Program-made: the position numbers and the translations under genes
The notes under the pieces: model-generated
What the model saw: only the letters and a program-made list of their open reading frames with translations
Told to the model about the DNA's origin: nothing
The model's database searches: none
Part shown: in pieces, positions 31,844 to 41,293 of the stretch
Numbering within the stretch: position 1 is the first letter of the stretch
Layout: the number at the start of each line of letters is the position of its first letter
Source: Arthrobacter sp. CAU 1506
GTDB lineage: Bacteria > Actinomycetota > Actinomycetes > Actinomycetales > Micrococcaceae
Direction of reading: 5' to 3'
DNA: 42,821 nt
Assembly: GCF_005047635.1 (NCBI RefSeq)
Contig: NZ_SUKC01000025.1
Span: 1 to 42,821, forward strand

Positions 31844-31872
31844 ACGCTACCGGAAAGTAATCAACGTTGCAA
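31844..31872 (-). promoter_or_regulatory. Probable sigma-70-type promoter of the Rpf gene
   Basis: On the minus strand TTGCAA (31872-31867) and TAGCGT (31849-31844) are 17 bp apart, giving a leader of about 200 nt before the GTG start. Confidence 0.5.
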
Positions 31873-32402
31873 AAACGAGATCTTCAAACGGCGTGTCGAT
31901 CCGGCCATTCGGGCGGACACAAGACTAAGCAATCTTCCGATCCGGGCGGCGGTCGATGCGGACCTGTCGCCCTTCCGTATCTGCATGCCGCAAGTTCTGG
32001 TCGGATCCACCCTCCGATGTGCACAGCAGTTGAGCCCTGAGGCGCGTGTTCATACGGTTTCAGCGGGTTTTGGGATGCGTGCGCAGCGGTCGACATTCGG
32101 AGAATGATGGCTCTTTGAGTGCGCACAATAGGCGGGCCATCCAGGCCCCCGCCGAGGGAGAAGTAGCAACGACAGCCCCACGCCGCAATGACCGCGCTTT
32201 ACGCTGAGAGCGAACGTGGTCGAAAGTGCCGATTATTCCGTGATCGCCGGTCAGGCCTGGGTAGCCGCCGGCGGGGCACTAAGCCTGCCTGGCGCCCGCC
32301 TGCAGAAGAGCCTCGCGCCCGGCTCCAGAAGCGGGGTGACGAAGGCTCAGTTCCGACGCCTTCGTGCAGCCCGCAGAGGTAAAGCAGGCCAGGTACCGGC
32401 GC
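31873..32402. other. Non-coding stretch between Rpf promoter and the metallophosphoesterase gene
   Basis: I find no gene, tRNA or clear repeat in these 530 bp. Short frames on both strands lack Shine-Dalgarno sites and recognisable domains. Confidence 0.5.
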
Positions 32403-32927
32403 CTACTCCTGCGTGCCGCCGGAGGTCTGCACCACCGGCACCAGCTTCACGTCAAGCAGCCTGCCGCCGTCGGCCGTCGCCGTCAGGTAGGTACAGACCG
32501 GTTGGCGGCGGCGGTCGGTCGGCGACCCCGGATTGAGCAGCCGGAGGCCGCCGGGCGAGGTGGTGTCCCACGGAATGTGGCTGTGCCCGAACACCAATAC
32601 ATCCACGCCGGGAAACCGCGCCGCACACCGTTGTTCGCGACCCTTCGCCGCCCCTGTCTCGTGGATCATGGCGAAGCGGACACCCTCGACCGCTGCTTCG
32701 GCGACTTCCGGCAGCCGCGCGCGCAGGTCGTCGCCGTCGTTGTTTCCATATACGCCGATCAGCCGCCGGCTGCGCTGCTCCAGCTCGTCCAGCAGGTCCG
32801 CGGTGACCCAATCGCCGGCGTGGAACACCACTTCCGCCGCGGCCACCGCGTCCCAGACCTGCTCCGGGAGCTGCCGCGCGCGCTTCGGCACGTGGGTATC
32901 CGCCAGGAACAGGAGCTTGCTGACCAT
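32403..32927 (-). CDS. YfcE/MJ0936-type metallophosphoesterase
   Basis: This 174-residue protein has the calcineurin-like metal motifs in order: LADTHVPK (Asp10, His12), FHAGDWV, YGNNDGD, MIHETGA and FGHSHIPW. Length and motif order fit the YfcE phosphodiesterase family, which needs two divalent metal ions. The ATG at 32927 is preferred over a GTG at 32945 because the first strand MVSKLLFLADTH starts there. It lies 22 bp downstream of lysE, in the same direction, so may be cotranscribed, though no functional link is known. Confidence 0.88.
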   Translation of the reverse strand: MVSKLLFLADTHVPKRARQLPEQVWDAVAAAEVVFHAGDWVTADLLDELEQRSRRLIGVYGNNDGDDLRARLPEVAEAAVEGVRFAMIHETGAAKGREQRCAARFPGVDVLVFGHSHIPWDTTSPGGLRLLNPGSPTDRRRQPVCTYLTATADGGRLLDVKLVPVVQTSGGTQE

Positions 32928-32949
32928 ACGGGCATCCTTGCACACCGGC

Positions 32950-33570
32950 TCAGAAGCCGAAGGCCATCCGCAGCCCCAGCACCAGCATGACCACCGCGAT
33001 CAGCCCGTCCAGGATCCGCCAGGAAGCGGGCCGGGCGAAGAACGGGCGCAGCAACCGGGCACCGAACCCGAGTGCAGTGAACCAGGCAATGCTGCCCAAT
33101 ACCGCACCGACACCGAAATACCAGCGCAGTTCCGGGCCCTGGGTGTTGGCGATCGAACCGAGCAGCAGAACGGTGTCCAGGTAGACGTGCGGGTTCAGCC
33201 AGGTCAGCGCCAGCGCCGTGGCCGCTGCGGAGGCCAGCCCGCCGGCGCGCGGATTCTCCGAGGCCGTGAGCGCGCCCGGCTTGATGGCCCGTTTGGCCGC
33301 GAACACGGCGTAGGCGAGCAGGAAGGCGGCGCCGCCGAGCCGAATGACGTCGACCACCACCGGAGCCGCCTCGATCAGCGCACCGATGCCGGCGATCCCG
33401 GCAGCGATCAGCACAGCATCGGAGACTGCACAGATGAGAACGACGACGCCCACATGCTCGCCCCGGATCCCCTGACGCAGCACGAAGGCGTTCTGCGCCC
33501 CGATCGCGACGATGAGCGCCAGGCCTGTGCCCAGGCCGAGCAAAATGGTGGGGGCAATAGCTGTAGTCAC
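32950..33570 (-). CDS. lysE: LysE/ArgO-family basic amino acid exporter
   Basis: This 206-residue integral membrane protein has about six helices and the family motif IVAIGAQNAFVLRQGIRGEH in the first loop, and LTWLNPHVYLDTVLLLGS in the middle. LysE and ArgO export surplus lysine or arginine. The GTG start at 33570 lies in the short region shared with the divergent LysG-type regulator gene. The pairing is the classical lysE/lysG arrangement, where basic amino acids activate export. Whether lysine or arginine is preferred is not visible. Confidence 0.93.
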   Translation of the reverse strand: MTTAIAPTILLGLGTGLALIVAIGAQNAFVLRQGIRGEHVGVVVLICAVSDAVLIAAGIAGIGALIEAAPVVVDVIRLGGAAFLLAYAVFAAKRAIKPGALTASENPRAGGLASAAATALALTWLNPHVYLDTVLLLGSIANTQGPELRWYFGVGAVLGSIAWFTALGFGARLLRPFFARPASWRILDGLIAVVMLVLGLRMAFGF

Positions 33571-33608
33571 AGCAGACGACGCTATCCGAGCGCCCCAGAT
33601 CAGTACAG

Positions 33609-33623
33609 CTAAAGAAATTTCAG
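33609..33623. promoter_or_regulatory. LysR-type box (T-N11-A) between lysE and lysG
   Basis: CTAAAGAAATTTCAG is an imperfect palindrome with T-N11-A spacing (T 33610, A 33622), within the 70-bp divergent gap. This is where the LysG/ArgP regulator should bind. Confidence 0.55.
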
Positions 33624-33640
33624 TTGCGTAAGCTGAGCTA

Positions 33641-34540
33641 ATGCAGCCGTTTCAATTCGAGCATTTGGCGACCTTCGCCGTCGTCGTCCAAGAGGGCAGT
33701 TTTGATGCCGCCTCGCGGGCACTGCACGTGACGCCCTCCGCGGTCTCGCAGCGGATCAAGGCGATGGAGCAGGCAGCGGGGCAGGTCCTGCTGCAGCGCA
33801 CCACGCCGGTGCAGCCGACCGCCGCCGGCGATGTGGTGCTCCGGTTGGCACGGCAGGTGCGGGTGCTGCAGGCGGATGCGCAGCACGAACTTGGCGGCAA
33901 CGTGGCCGGACTGTCCCTGCCGCTGGTGGTCAACGCGGATTCGCTCGCCACCTGGTTCCTGGGCGCACTGGCCCGCATGCCGCGTGAACGGGGCGCGTTC
34001 TTTGAAGTGCACCGGGAAGACGAGCAGCACTCCACCTCGCTGCTGCGGTCGGGACGAGTCAACGCGGCAGTGACTGCCACGCCGGAACCGGTCCAGGGCT
34101 GCACGGTGGAAGCGCTTGGCTCGCTGCGCTACCGGGCAGTGGCCAGCAGCGACTTTCTGGACCACTGGCGGCCCGGCGGGACGCGGCCTGGCGACGTGGC
34201 CTGGCTCGGCGCGGCCCCGGTGTTGGACTTCGACCGCAAAGACGACCTGCAGGAGCGCTTCTACCGGACCTTGACCGGGACTGACCTGGCCGGCCCCCGC
34301 CACTACATGCCGGCGTCCGGCGAGTTTGCGGCCGCCGTCCGGCTGGGCATCGGCTGGGCCCTGCTGCCCGAACAACAGTGCCTCGCGGACATTCGAAGCG
34401 GCCTGTTGCAGGAACTCGCCCCGGACCTGCCAATGGACGTTCCGTTGTACTGGCAGCGCTGGAAAATCAGTTCACCCATCCTCGATGAACTCTCCGCCTG
34501 CGTTCGGCAAACCGCGGCGGAACAACTGCTCCAGCCGTAG
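33641..34540 (+). CDS. lysG: LysG/ArgP-type LysR regulator
   Basis: This 299-residue protein has an N-terminal winged helix (FEHLATFAVVVQEGSFDAASR, then ALHVTPSAVSQRIKAMEQ) and the periplasmic-binding-like effector domain from about residue 90. The sequence resembles ArgP/LysG, which senses lysine or arginine and activates the divergent exporter. The ATG at 33641 begins MQPFQFEHLATF, as expected. The T-N11-A box in the divergent gap supports the assignment. Length is normal. Confidence 0.92.
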   Translation: MQPFQFEHLATFAVVVQEGSFDAASRALHVTPSAVSQRIKAMEQAAGQVLLQRTTPVQPTAAGDVVLRLARQVRVLQADAQHELGGNVAGLSLPLVVNADSLATWFLGALARMPRERGAFFEVHREDEQHSTSLLRSGRVNAAVTATPEPVQGCTVEALGSLRYRAVASSDFLDHWRPGGTRPGDVAWLGAAPVLDFDRKDDLQERFYRTLTGTDLAGPRHYMPASGEFAAAVRLGIGWALLPEQQCLADIRSGLLQELAPDLPMDVPLYWQRWKISSPILDELSACVRQTAAEQLLQP

Positions 34541-34649
34541 CCGCACGGAACTCAACAGCGAGCGCGCCACTGGCTCCCTGAGGCGCGTCCGCCGTCACCG
34601 AGGCCCCGACACGAGCGGCCGACGCTTAAGGTGGAGGGGAAGATCCTGA

Positions 34650-36182
<1,533 letters not shown>

Positions 36183-36349
36183 CCGTTATATTTCTTCCGG
36201 TAGCGCCAGAAGAGCCGGTCCGGCCACCTGGTTAAAGGTATGCTTTTCGCCGGACGTCGTCTCACCACAGTGAGGGTTGCTGCAACAGACGATGCCAACG
36301 ATTCCGCCGACGGTACGCCGGCGATTCCGGCAGACGAGGGGACCTGACC

Positions 36350-37534
36350 TTGCAGCTGGACACCGTGACCCTCAGGGTCGCCTTTGGCGCGATGTCGCTG
36401 GCACTGCTGTTGCTGTTCTACCTGGTGACGTTCCGCCGGACCCGCGCAGCCTACAGTGCCTGGTGGTGCGCCGCCTTGGTCCTGTTCCTGTTCTCCGCCA
36501 CCGCGTACCTGCTGAACGGGACGGCCGTTCAGTGGTGGGCCAATCCGCTCGGAAACGTCTTCGGGGTGGCCGGGGCCTGGAGTGTCTGGACCGCGGCCCG
36601 GTCGCTCCGTTCGCTCAAGCCGATGCCGTGGCTGCTGGTTCCGGCCCTTGCCGTGGCGGCCGGCACCGCCGCGGTGGATCATCCGGCCATCAATGTCTGG
36701 GCCGGCGGCCCGGCGTTTCTGGGCTGCATGGCACTGTTCCTGGGGCTTTCTTCGGCTGAGCTGTTCCTGCTGCGCCGGGCCTCGCCGCGGCTGCGGACCT
36801 CCTTGGCGCTCACCTCGGCTTTCATGGGGTTCTTCTACCTGTGCCGGCTGGTCGCTTTCCTCGCCGACGGGCCCGACGGTGCATTCTTCCAGCGAGTCTT
36901 CGGTTCAGGGCCAACCACCCTGGTGACCATGACCCTGCTCATGGTGGTTTCCTTCAGCATGGCCGCGTTCAGCGCCGAACAGGCTGCGGTGGATCTGCGC
37001 AAACGCGCGCTGCACGATGGCCTGACCGGATTGTTGAACCGCAGCGCCTTCCTGGAGCTGGCAGCCGCACGCATGCAGGCGCTGCAGAGGGCTGGCGCCT
37101 CCGGCACGTTGGTGCTGGCCGACCTGGATCACTTCAAGCAGATTAACGACGCCAACGGGCATGCCGCCGGCGACACCGCCCTGCGGGCCTTTGCCGCCGC
37201 GTGCACCGGGACCGTCCGCTCCACGGACTTGGTGGGCCGGTACGGGGGTGAGGAGTTCATCCTCCTGTTGCCCGGGGCGGATGCGGAACAAGCCGAAGAC
37301 CTGACCCATTTAATCAGCACCGTCCTGCGCCAAACCGCTTCCCCCGACCTGGTTCTGCCGACCGTCAGTTACGGAATCGCGCCGATTGGGGAGCGCGGCG
37401 CGGACGCCTTGGCGGACATCATCGCGGCTGCCGACGAGGCGCTCTACCAGGCCAAATCCCAAGGCCGGGACCGGGCGGTGCTGGCCGTCGAGCACGGCAA
37501 TCCGGACGGGCTGATGCCCGGCGCCAAGGTCTAG
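36350..37534 (+). CDS. Membrane-bound diguanylate cyclase (GGDEF)
   Basis: This 394-residue protein has about seven membrane helices in residues 5-205 and a GGDEF domain in 215-385. The active-site motif GGEEF is at 299-303, with metal ligands in ADLDHFKQIND (258-268). An I-site RSTD is at 290-293, five residues before the motif, so product inhibition is likely. There is no EAL or PAS domain. It makes cyclic di-GMP in response to a membrane or small-molecule signal. The TTG at 36350 follows GAGGGGA by eight bases; no better start is visible. Confidence 0.9.
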   Translation: MQLDTVTLRVAFGAMSLALLLLFYLVTFRRTRAAYSAWWCAALVLFLFSATAYLLNGTAVQWWANPLGNVFGVAGAWSVWTAARSLRSLKPMPWLLVPALAVAAGTAAVDHPAINVWAGGPAFLGCMALFLGLSSAELFLLRRASPRLRTSLALTSAFMGFFYLCRLVAFLADGPDGAFFQRVFGSGPTTLVTMTLLMVVSFSMAAFSAEQAAVDLRKRALHDGLTGLLNRSAFLELAAARMQALQRAGASGTLVLADLDHFKQINDANGHAAGDTALRAFAAACTGTVRSTDLVGRYGGEEFILLLPGADAEQAEDLTHLISTVLRQTASPDLVLPTVSYGIAPIGERGADALADIIAAADEALYQAKSQGRDRAVLAVEHGNPDGLMPGAKV

Positions 37535-37565
37535 CTGGCTGCGCCTTCGCGGCGCCGGCGGCAGC

Positions 37566-38390
37566 TCAGCGCTGGTATACCCGGGCGAGCACGGCGTCGA
37601 AGACCCGGTCCGGCAGCAGCCGGCGGGCGCTCATGATGGTGCGCGCGCCCCGGCCCACCGGGTACCGGCTGCGGGGGCGGCGGGCAGCCGCGACGCGGGC
37701 AATCCGCCGACCCACCACTTCCGGCGGCGTTGCGGTCCGCGCCGCATAGGCCGCGGAGACCGTCCGGGCCACGCTCTCGGCCTGCTGCTCGTAGGCCGTC
37801 CCCTCCGAGCTCTGCAGCAGGCTGCTCACCGCGATCGAGCTCCACTCGGTCTGAATCGGCCCGGGCTGGATGATCACCACATCGATGCCGAAAGGCTTGA
37901 GCTCCACCCGCAGACTGTCCGACAGGCCTTCGACCGCAAATTTGGCCGCGTGGTACCAGCCGCCCAGCGGTTCGTAGAAGACGCCGCCGATCGAGGACAC
38001 GTTGATGATCCGGCCGCGGCCCTGCGCCCGCATGGCGGGGGCCGCCAATTGGATGAGCCGCCCCATGCCGAACACGTTCACTTCGAATTGCTGCCGGGCA
38101 TCAGCCAGCGGCACGTCCTCCACGGCACCGTACGACGCATAGCCGGCGTTGTTGACCAGCACGTCGAGGCGGCCCTGTTCGCTCAGGATGCGCTCTATTC
38201 CGGCGACCATCGACGCGTCGTCGGTCAGGTCCATGCCGAGGACGCGGACTCCGCGCCCTTCCAGCGGACGCATCCGCTCCACCCGGCGCGCCGCCGCATA
38301 GACCGTGAAGCCGCGGCGGGCCAGTTCACGGCAGGCATGCTCGCCGATCCCCGACGACGCCCCGGTCACCAGTGCCACTTTGTCCCTCAC
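37566..38390 (-). CDS. Short-chain dehydrogenase (SDR)
   Basis: This 274-residue classical SDR has TGASSGIG near residue 9, VNNAGYASYG, INVSSIGGV (Ser) and the catalytic WYHAAK (Tyr, Lys). A basic C-terminal segment (ARVAAARRPRSRYPVGRGAR) is typical of the ketoreductase subgroup that includes oxidoreductases of unknown substrate. The GTG start at 38390 has GAGGGGC upstream and lies 10 bp after the lipoprotein stop, so the two are probably cotranscribed. Substrate not predictable. Confidence 0.9.
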   Translation of the reverse strand: MRDKVALVTGASSGIGEHACRELARRGFTVYAAARRVERMRPLEGRGVRVLGMDLTDDASMVAGIERILSEQGRLDVLVNNAGYASYGAVEDVPLADARQQFEVNVFGMGRLIQLAAPAMRAQGRGRIINVSSIGGVFYEPLGGWYHAAKFAVEGLSDSLRVELKPFGIDVVIIQPGPIQTEWSSIAVSSLLQSSEGTAYEQQAESVARTVSAAYAARTATPPEVVGRRIARVAAARRPRSRYPVGRGARTIMSARRLLPDRVFDAVLARVYQR

Positions 38391-38399
38391 GGCTGCCCC

Positions 38400-39518
38400 T
38401 CACTTCCCCAAGGCGACGACGACGGCGGTGCGCGCCTCCTGCGGCAACGTCCGGGCTGCGCCGTCCGGCCCAAAGAGCCGCTGGCATCCGTCGAGCTCTG
38501 CGGTCAACGGTGCACCGCCCTCCAGCCCATCGGCGACCGGCCACAAGACCGCGAACTCCGACACCTCGTCATCGCAGGTGGCATCGACAGCGTCAGCAGC
38601 GGCCGCCGCCAAAATGGCGTCCTTGGCCGAGCCACCGAGGCTTCCGCCACTGGAGAACGTTCCCGACACGATCTTGATGCTTTTAAACGACGGATCCGGC
38701 TCTGTGCCGGTTGGCGGACCATCCTCTTCGTGCGGTGCCGGGTCCGTTCGGTACTGGCAAATCCGCAGTGTGTCGGCTTCGTCCGCGCTGGGCAGCCGGC
38801 CAGGGGAGCCTGGTACGGCGTCACCATCGTGGGCAGCGTCGGGACCGGGCAGTTCCCCTATTGGCGGTGCGAGGGCCATTCCGGTCTCGGGCGTGATGCT
38901 CCATTCCGCGGGGCAGTTCGCGTCCAGTGCCACCCGCGGTTGGATGAGTTTGATCTTGTGCTGCGTCGATTCAACAACCTGCATGCCGCCGACCATCGTC
39001 CGCGCTCCGGGCTTCGTCTTCCCGCAGGAATTCGTCGGCCACGCCGCGCGCATGGCCCGGCCCTGGGCGTCCACCAGCCAGAGGTCGGGAACCAGTTCCA
39101 TGTCCGCGGTGCAGGCCTGGTTCGGAATCGACCCGTCGCTGGGCTCTGCCAGTGCGTCCACCAGTGCGTCGATGTTTCCGGCGAGGCGCTCCTCCGTCAC
39201 CGCCGACCACAGGCCTTCCTCGTCTTCGAGAGTGCCCAACATGAACGCGTCGCAGCGGATCACTTCGACCGGGACAAATCCTTCCGGCACTCCGCCGGCG
39301 GCCGGGGGCGGAGTGCCGGACGGCTCCCCTAGTTCAGCATCAGCAAGGGCGTCGGTCGCCGTGCAGTCAACGGCGTCTACCAAATCTGCCGGTTCGCGCG
39401 GCGATCCGCTGCCCTCCCCCTGAAGCTGCCCGCACGCCGTCACTCCCACTGCCAGCAGCGCCGCCAAGCCCAGCCCGAACATCGACTTTCGATCGCTGCC
39501 GAATCCAATCCGCTGCAC
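38400..39518 (-). CDS. Cysteine-containing lipoprotein of unknown function
   Basis: This 372-residue protein begins with a lipoprotein signal: basic MQRIGFGSDRKS, hydrophobic MFGLGLAALLAVGV, and lipobox VTAC with Cys29. The mature chain carries several cysteines (VDCTATDA, IRCDAF, QACTADMEL, ANCPAEW, LRICQYR, ATCDDE, DGCQRL), which could pair as disulfides outside the membrane. No catalytic motif is recognised. The start is GTG at 39518, preceded by GGGGGCGGG; an extension upstream would add a non-family basic stretch. It is followed by an SDR in the same operon. Function unknown. Confidence 0.75.
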   Translation of the reverse strand: MQRIGFGSDRKSMFGLGLAALLAVGVTACGQLQGEGSGSPREPADLVDAVDCTATDALADAELGEPSGTPPPAAGGVPEGFVPVEVIRCDAFMLGTLEDEEGLWSAVTEERLAGNIDALVDALAEPSDGSIPNQACTADMELVPDLWLVDAQGRAMRAAWPTNSCGKTKPGARTMVGGMQVVESTQHKIKLIQPRVALDANCPAEWSITPETGMALAPPIGELPGPDAAHDGDAVPGSPGRLPSADEADTLRICQYRTDPAPHEEDGPPTGTEPDPSFKSIKIVSGTFSSGGSLGGSAKDAILAAAAADAVDATCDDEVSEFAVLWPVADGLEGGAPLTAELDGCQRLFGPDGAARTLPQEARTAVVVALGK

Positions 39519-39879
39519 TCTGCCCGCCCCCAGTCCCAGTCGTTGCCGCCATTCTAGGGCCTCAGCACAAGGCCGCCGCGAGATCAGATGTGTTGCACTT
39601 CGCCCCGGAAGCTGTTGCACGGGGCGCATCGGTCTGAGTAATGACGGATGCGCGCGCTGCTTCTTCAGTCGATTCGATGACGAGAACTTCCTGTGGAAGG
39701 GGCTAGGAGGGCGCCCCATCGTCGTAAGCGCTTCGGTTCGAGAGAGTGGCTCCCGGTACGCCGCTGCAAAAAGCGACTTGGGGGTGCACCATCCGCCGGA
39801 CCAAGCTGATGAACCCGACAAATTTGCCTGCCACAGAGCGCCGGTGTTCAATGCCGGCCCCTCACCTCGGGTTACGGCC
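39519..39879. other. Intergenic stretch with a hairpin and a repeated 8-mer
   Basis: No gene can be supported in these 361 bp. CGCCCCG (39601-39607) and CGGGGCG (39620-39626) form a 7-bp stem, and TGTTGCAC occurs twice, at 39591-39598 and 39613-39620. The latter recalls terminal sequence of IS481-type elements but no transposase is present. Confidence 0.45.
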
Positions 39880-40800
39880 TCATACGCGCGAAGGCACGAT
39901 AGCAGCAAGGCGCCCATGCGCCGTCATGATGCCGAGGATGATGAGGGAGGCCCCGAGTGGTTGGTGCCATCCGAGAGGTTCTGCCAGGAAGACCGTCCCT
40001 AATATGACACCAACAACCGGAGACAAATATGTGACCGCAGCAGCGTTGGCTGCACCCCATGCAGTGACGATGTTGTTGTTCCAGACGTATGCCATGCCCG
40101 TGCCGAAAACCCCCAGGATAAGCATGCTCAAGATGGTGGCACCGCTGAGTTGTTCGATCGGCCTGCCGGCCAACCACGGCGTTGCGGCGGCCATGATCGC
40201 GGCACCCAGCAGGACTTGAACGAAAGCGAGAGCCGAAGCGGACAAGCCTCGGCCGGCAACGAAGCGCCTCAAATATGTGAAGGCCAGGGCATAGCAGGTG
40301 GCGGCACCGAGGCAGGCCAACTGACCGGCCAAGCCCGCCCCGTCCCCGACGCCGTTCCACGGGCCCATGATGATGACTACGCCGAAGAATCCCAACCCCA
40401 AGCCGAGGCTGCGCTGGCGGGTTAAGCGCTCGGTAGCCAGCGCCAGTCCCGCGACCAACATAGTAAGCAGCGGAGTCGTGGCATTGAAGATACTGGCCAG
40501 GGCCGAGGAAACGAACTGCTCAGCCCACGCAAACAAGGCGAACGGCACGACACACAGCAACATGCTCACGACCAACAGATGCCCCCACACCCGCAGATCA
40601 GATGGAATCGGGCGGCGGGCTGCCAACATCAAAAGCCCCAGGGCGGCCGCGCCGATAGCCATGCGAGCCCACACCACCTGCATCGGAGACAGATCCCGCA
40701 GGCCGAGCTTTATGAGCAGGAAACTGGAGCCCCAAGCCAGCGCAAGCAACACAAACTGGATCACGACACCTGAACGTGTCTGAGCGAAACCGCATCCCAT
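39880..40800 (-). CDS. EamA/DMT-family transporter
   Basis: This 306-residue protein has ten predicted membrane helices formed by two EamA repeats, each with hallmark patterns: ALAWGSSFLLIKLGLRDLSP and ARMAIGAAALGLLML in the first, and TYLSPVVGVILGTVFLAEPL near the end of the second. DMT proteins export amino acids, sugars or drugs. The ATG at 40800 follows AAAGAGGAATCG. It stands alone, leftward, after a gap with a degraded permease. Substrate cannot be told. Confidence 0.9.
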   Translation of the reverse strand: MGCGFAQTRSGVVIQFVLLALAWGSSFLLIKLGLRDLSPMQVVWARMAIGAAALGLLMLAARRPIPSDLRVWGHLLVVSMLLCVVPFALFAWAEQFVSSALASIFNATTPLLTMLVAGLALATERLTRQRSLGLGLGFFGVVIIMGPWNGVGDGAGLAGQLACLGAATCYALAFTYLRRFVAGRGLSASALAFVQVLLGAAIMAAATPWLAGRPIEQLSGATILSMLILGVFGTGMAYVWNNNIVTAWGAANAAAVTYLSPVVGVILGTVFLAEPLGWHQPLGASLIILGIMTAHGRLAAIVPSRV

Positions 40801-41054
40801 CGATTCCTCTTTCCATCAGCTTCGTTGTCCTGGAAGCCTTGGCCAGGCACATCATCACTTCGCAGACACCGGAGCAACCCAAGATGTGAGATCGCCGCCG
40901 AATCCCGACGAAAGGACCCGCTGAAAGAAGGTGGCTTGTGGTGCGCTGCACCCCGCATCGATTCCCGTAGGACGGCCCCGTGGACGCGCTCCGGGTTTGG
41001 ATGCGGGATTCGCGAGCGCATGCCGAGGCCCTGGCCGATGTATACGTAAAACCT

Positions 41055-41255
41055 TCAGGCTGCGGCCGACCCCGAACCGGTAACGAGCCGGAGAGCGAGC
41101 GGGAGGGCGCCGATCGTGCCCGACTTGGGCGCGACCGTCGCAATGAACAAGAAGACGATCGCTGCAAGCCCAATAGAATTCGGGCGTAGCGTCCGCGTCG
41201 AGGAAGATGTGTCAAGCTGCTCGGCCGGGTGGACGAGGCCTTGAACGTCGACCAC
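41055..41255 (-). pseudogene. N-terminal remnant of an APC-family permease
   Basis: A 66-codon frame from a GTG at 41255 carries SIGLAAIVFLFIATVAPKSG followed by TIGALPLALRLV. This matches the first membrane helix and the helix 1-2 loop of amino acid/polyamine/organocation permeases. The frame stops at 41055, only about one helix into a protein that should have twelve, and the DNA to 40801 shows no continuation in any frame. It lies 39 bp downstream of the sulfatase stop, in the same direction, so it was probably the sulfatase's transporter partner and is now broken. The 40801-41054 gap has no gene. Confidence 0.6.
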
Positions 41256-41293
41256 TCGGGCGAGGCCACGCCATAGCGAACTTCAGACCATGA

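Noticed and set aside
31637-31850. c-di-AMP (ydaO) riboswitch
   Set aside because: Expected for rpf genes, but the conserved blocks I remember could not be found in the leader.
39519-39917. Extension of the lipoprotein frame upstream of 39518
   Set aside because: The extra residues are basic and non-family, and the lipoprotein signal starts at the GTG at 39518.
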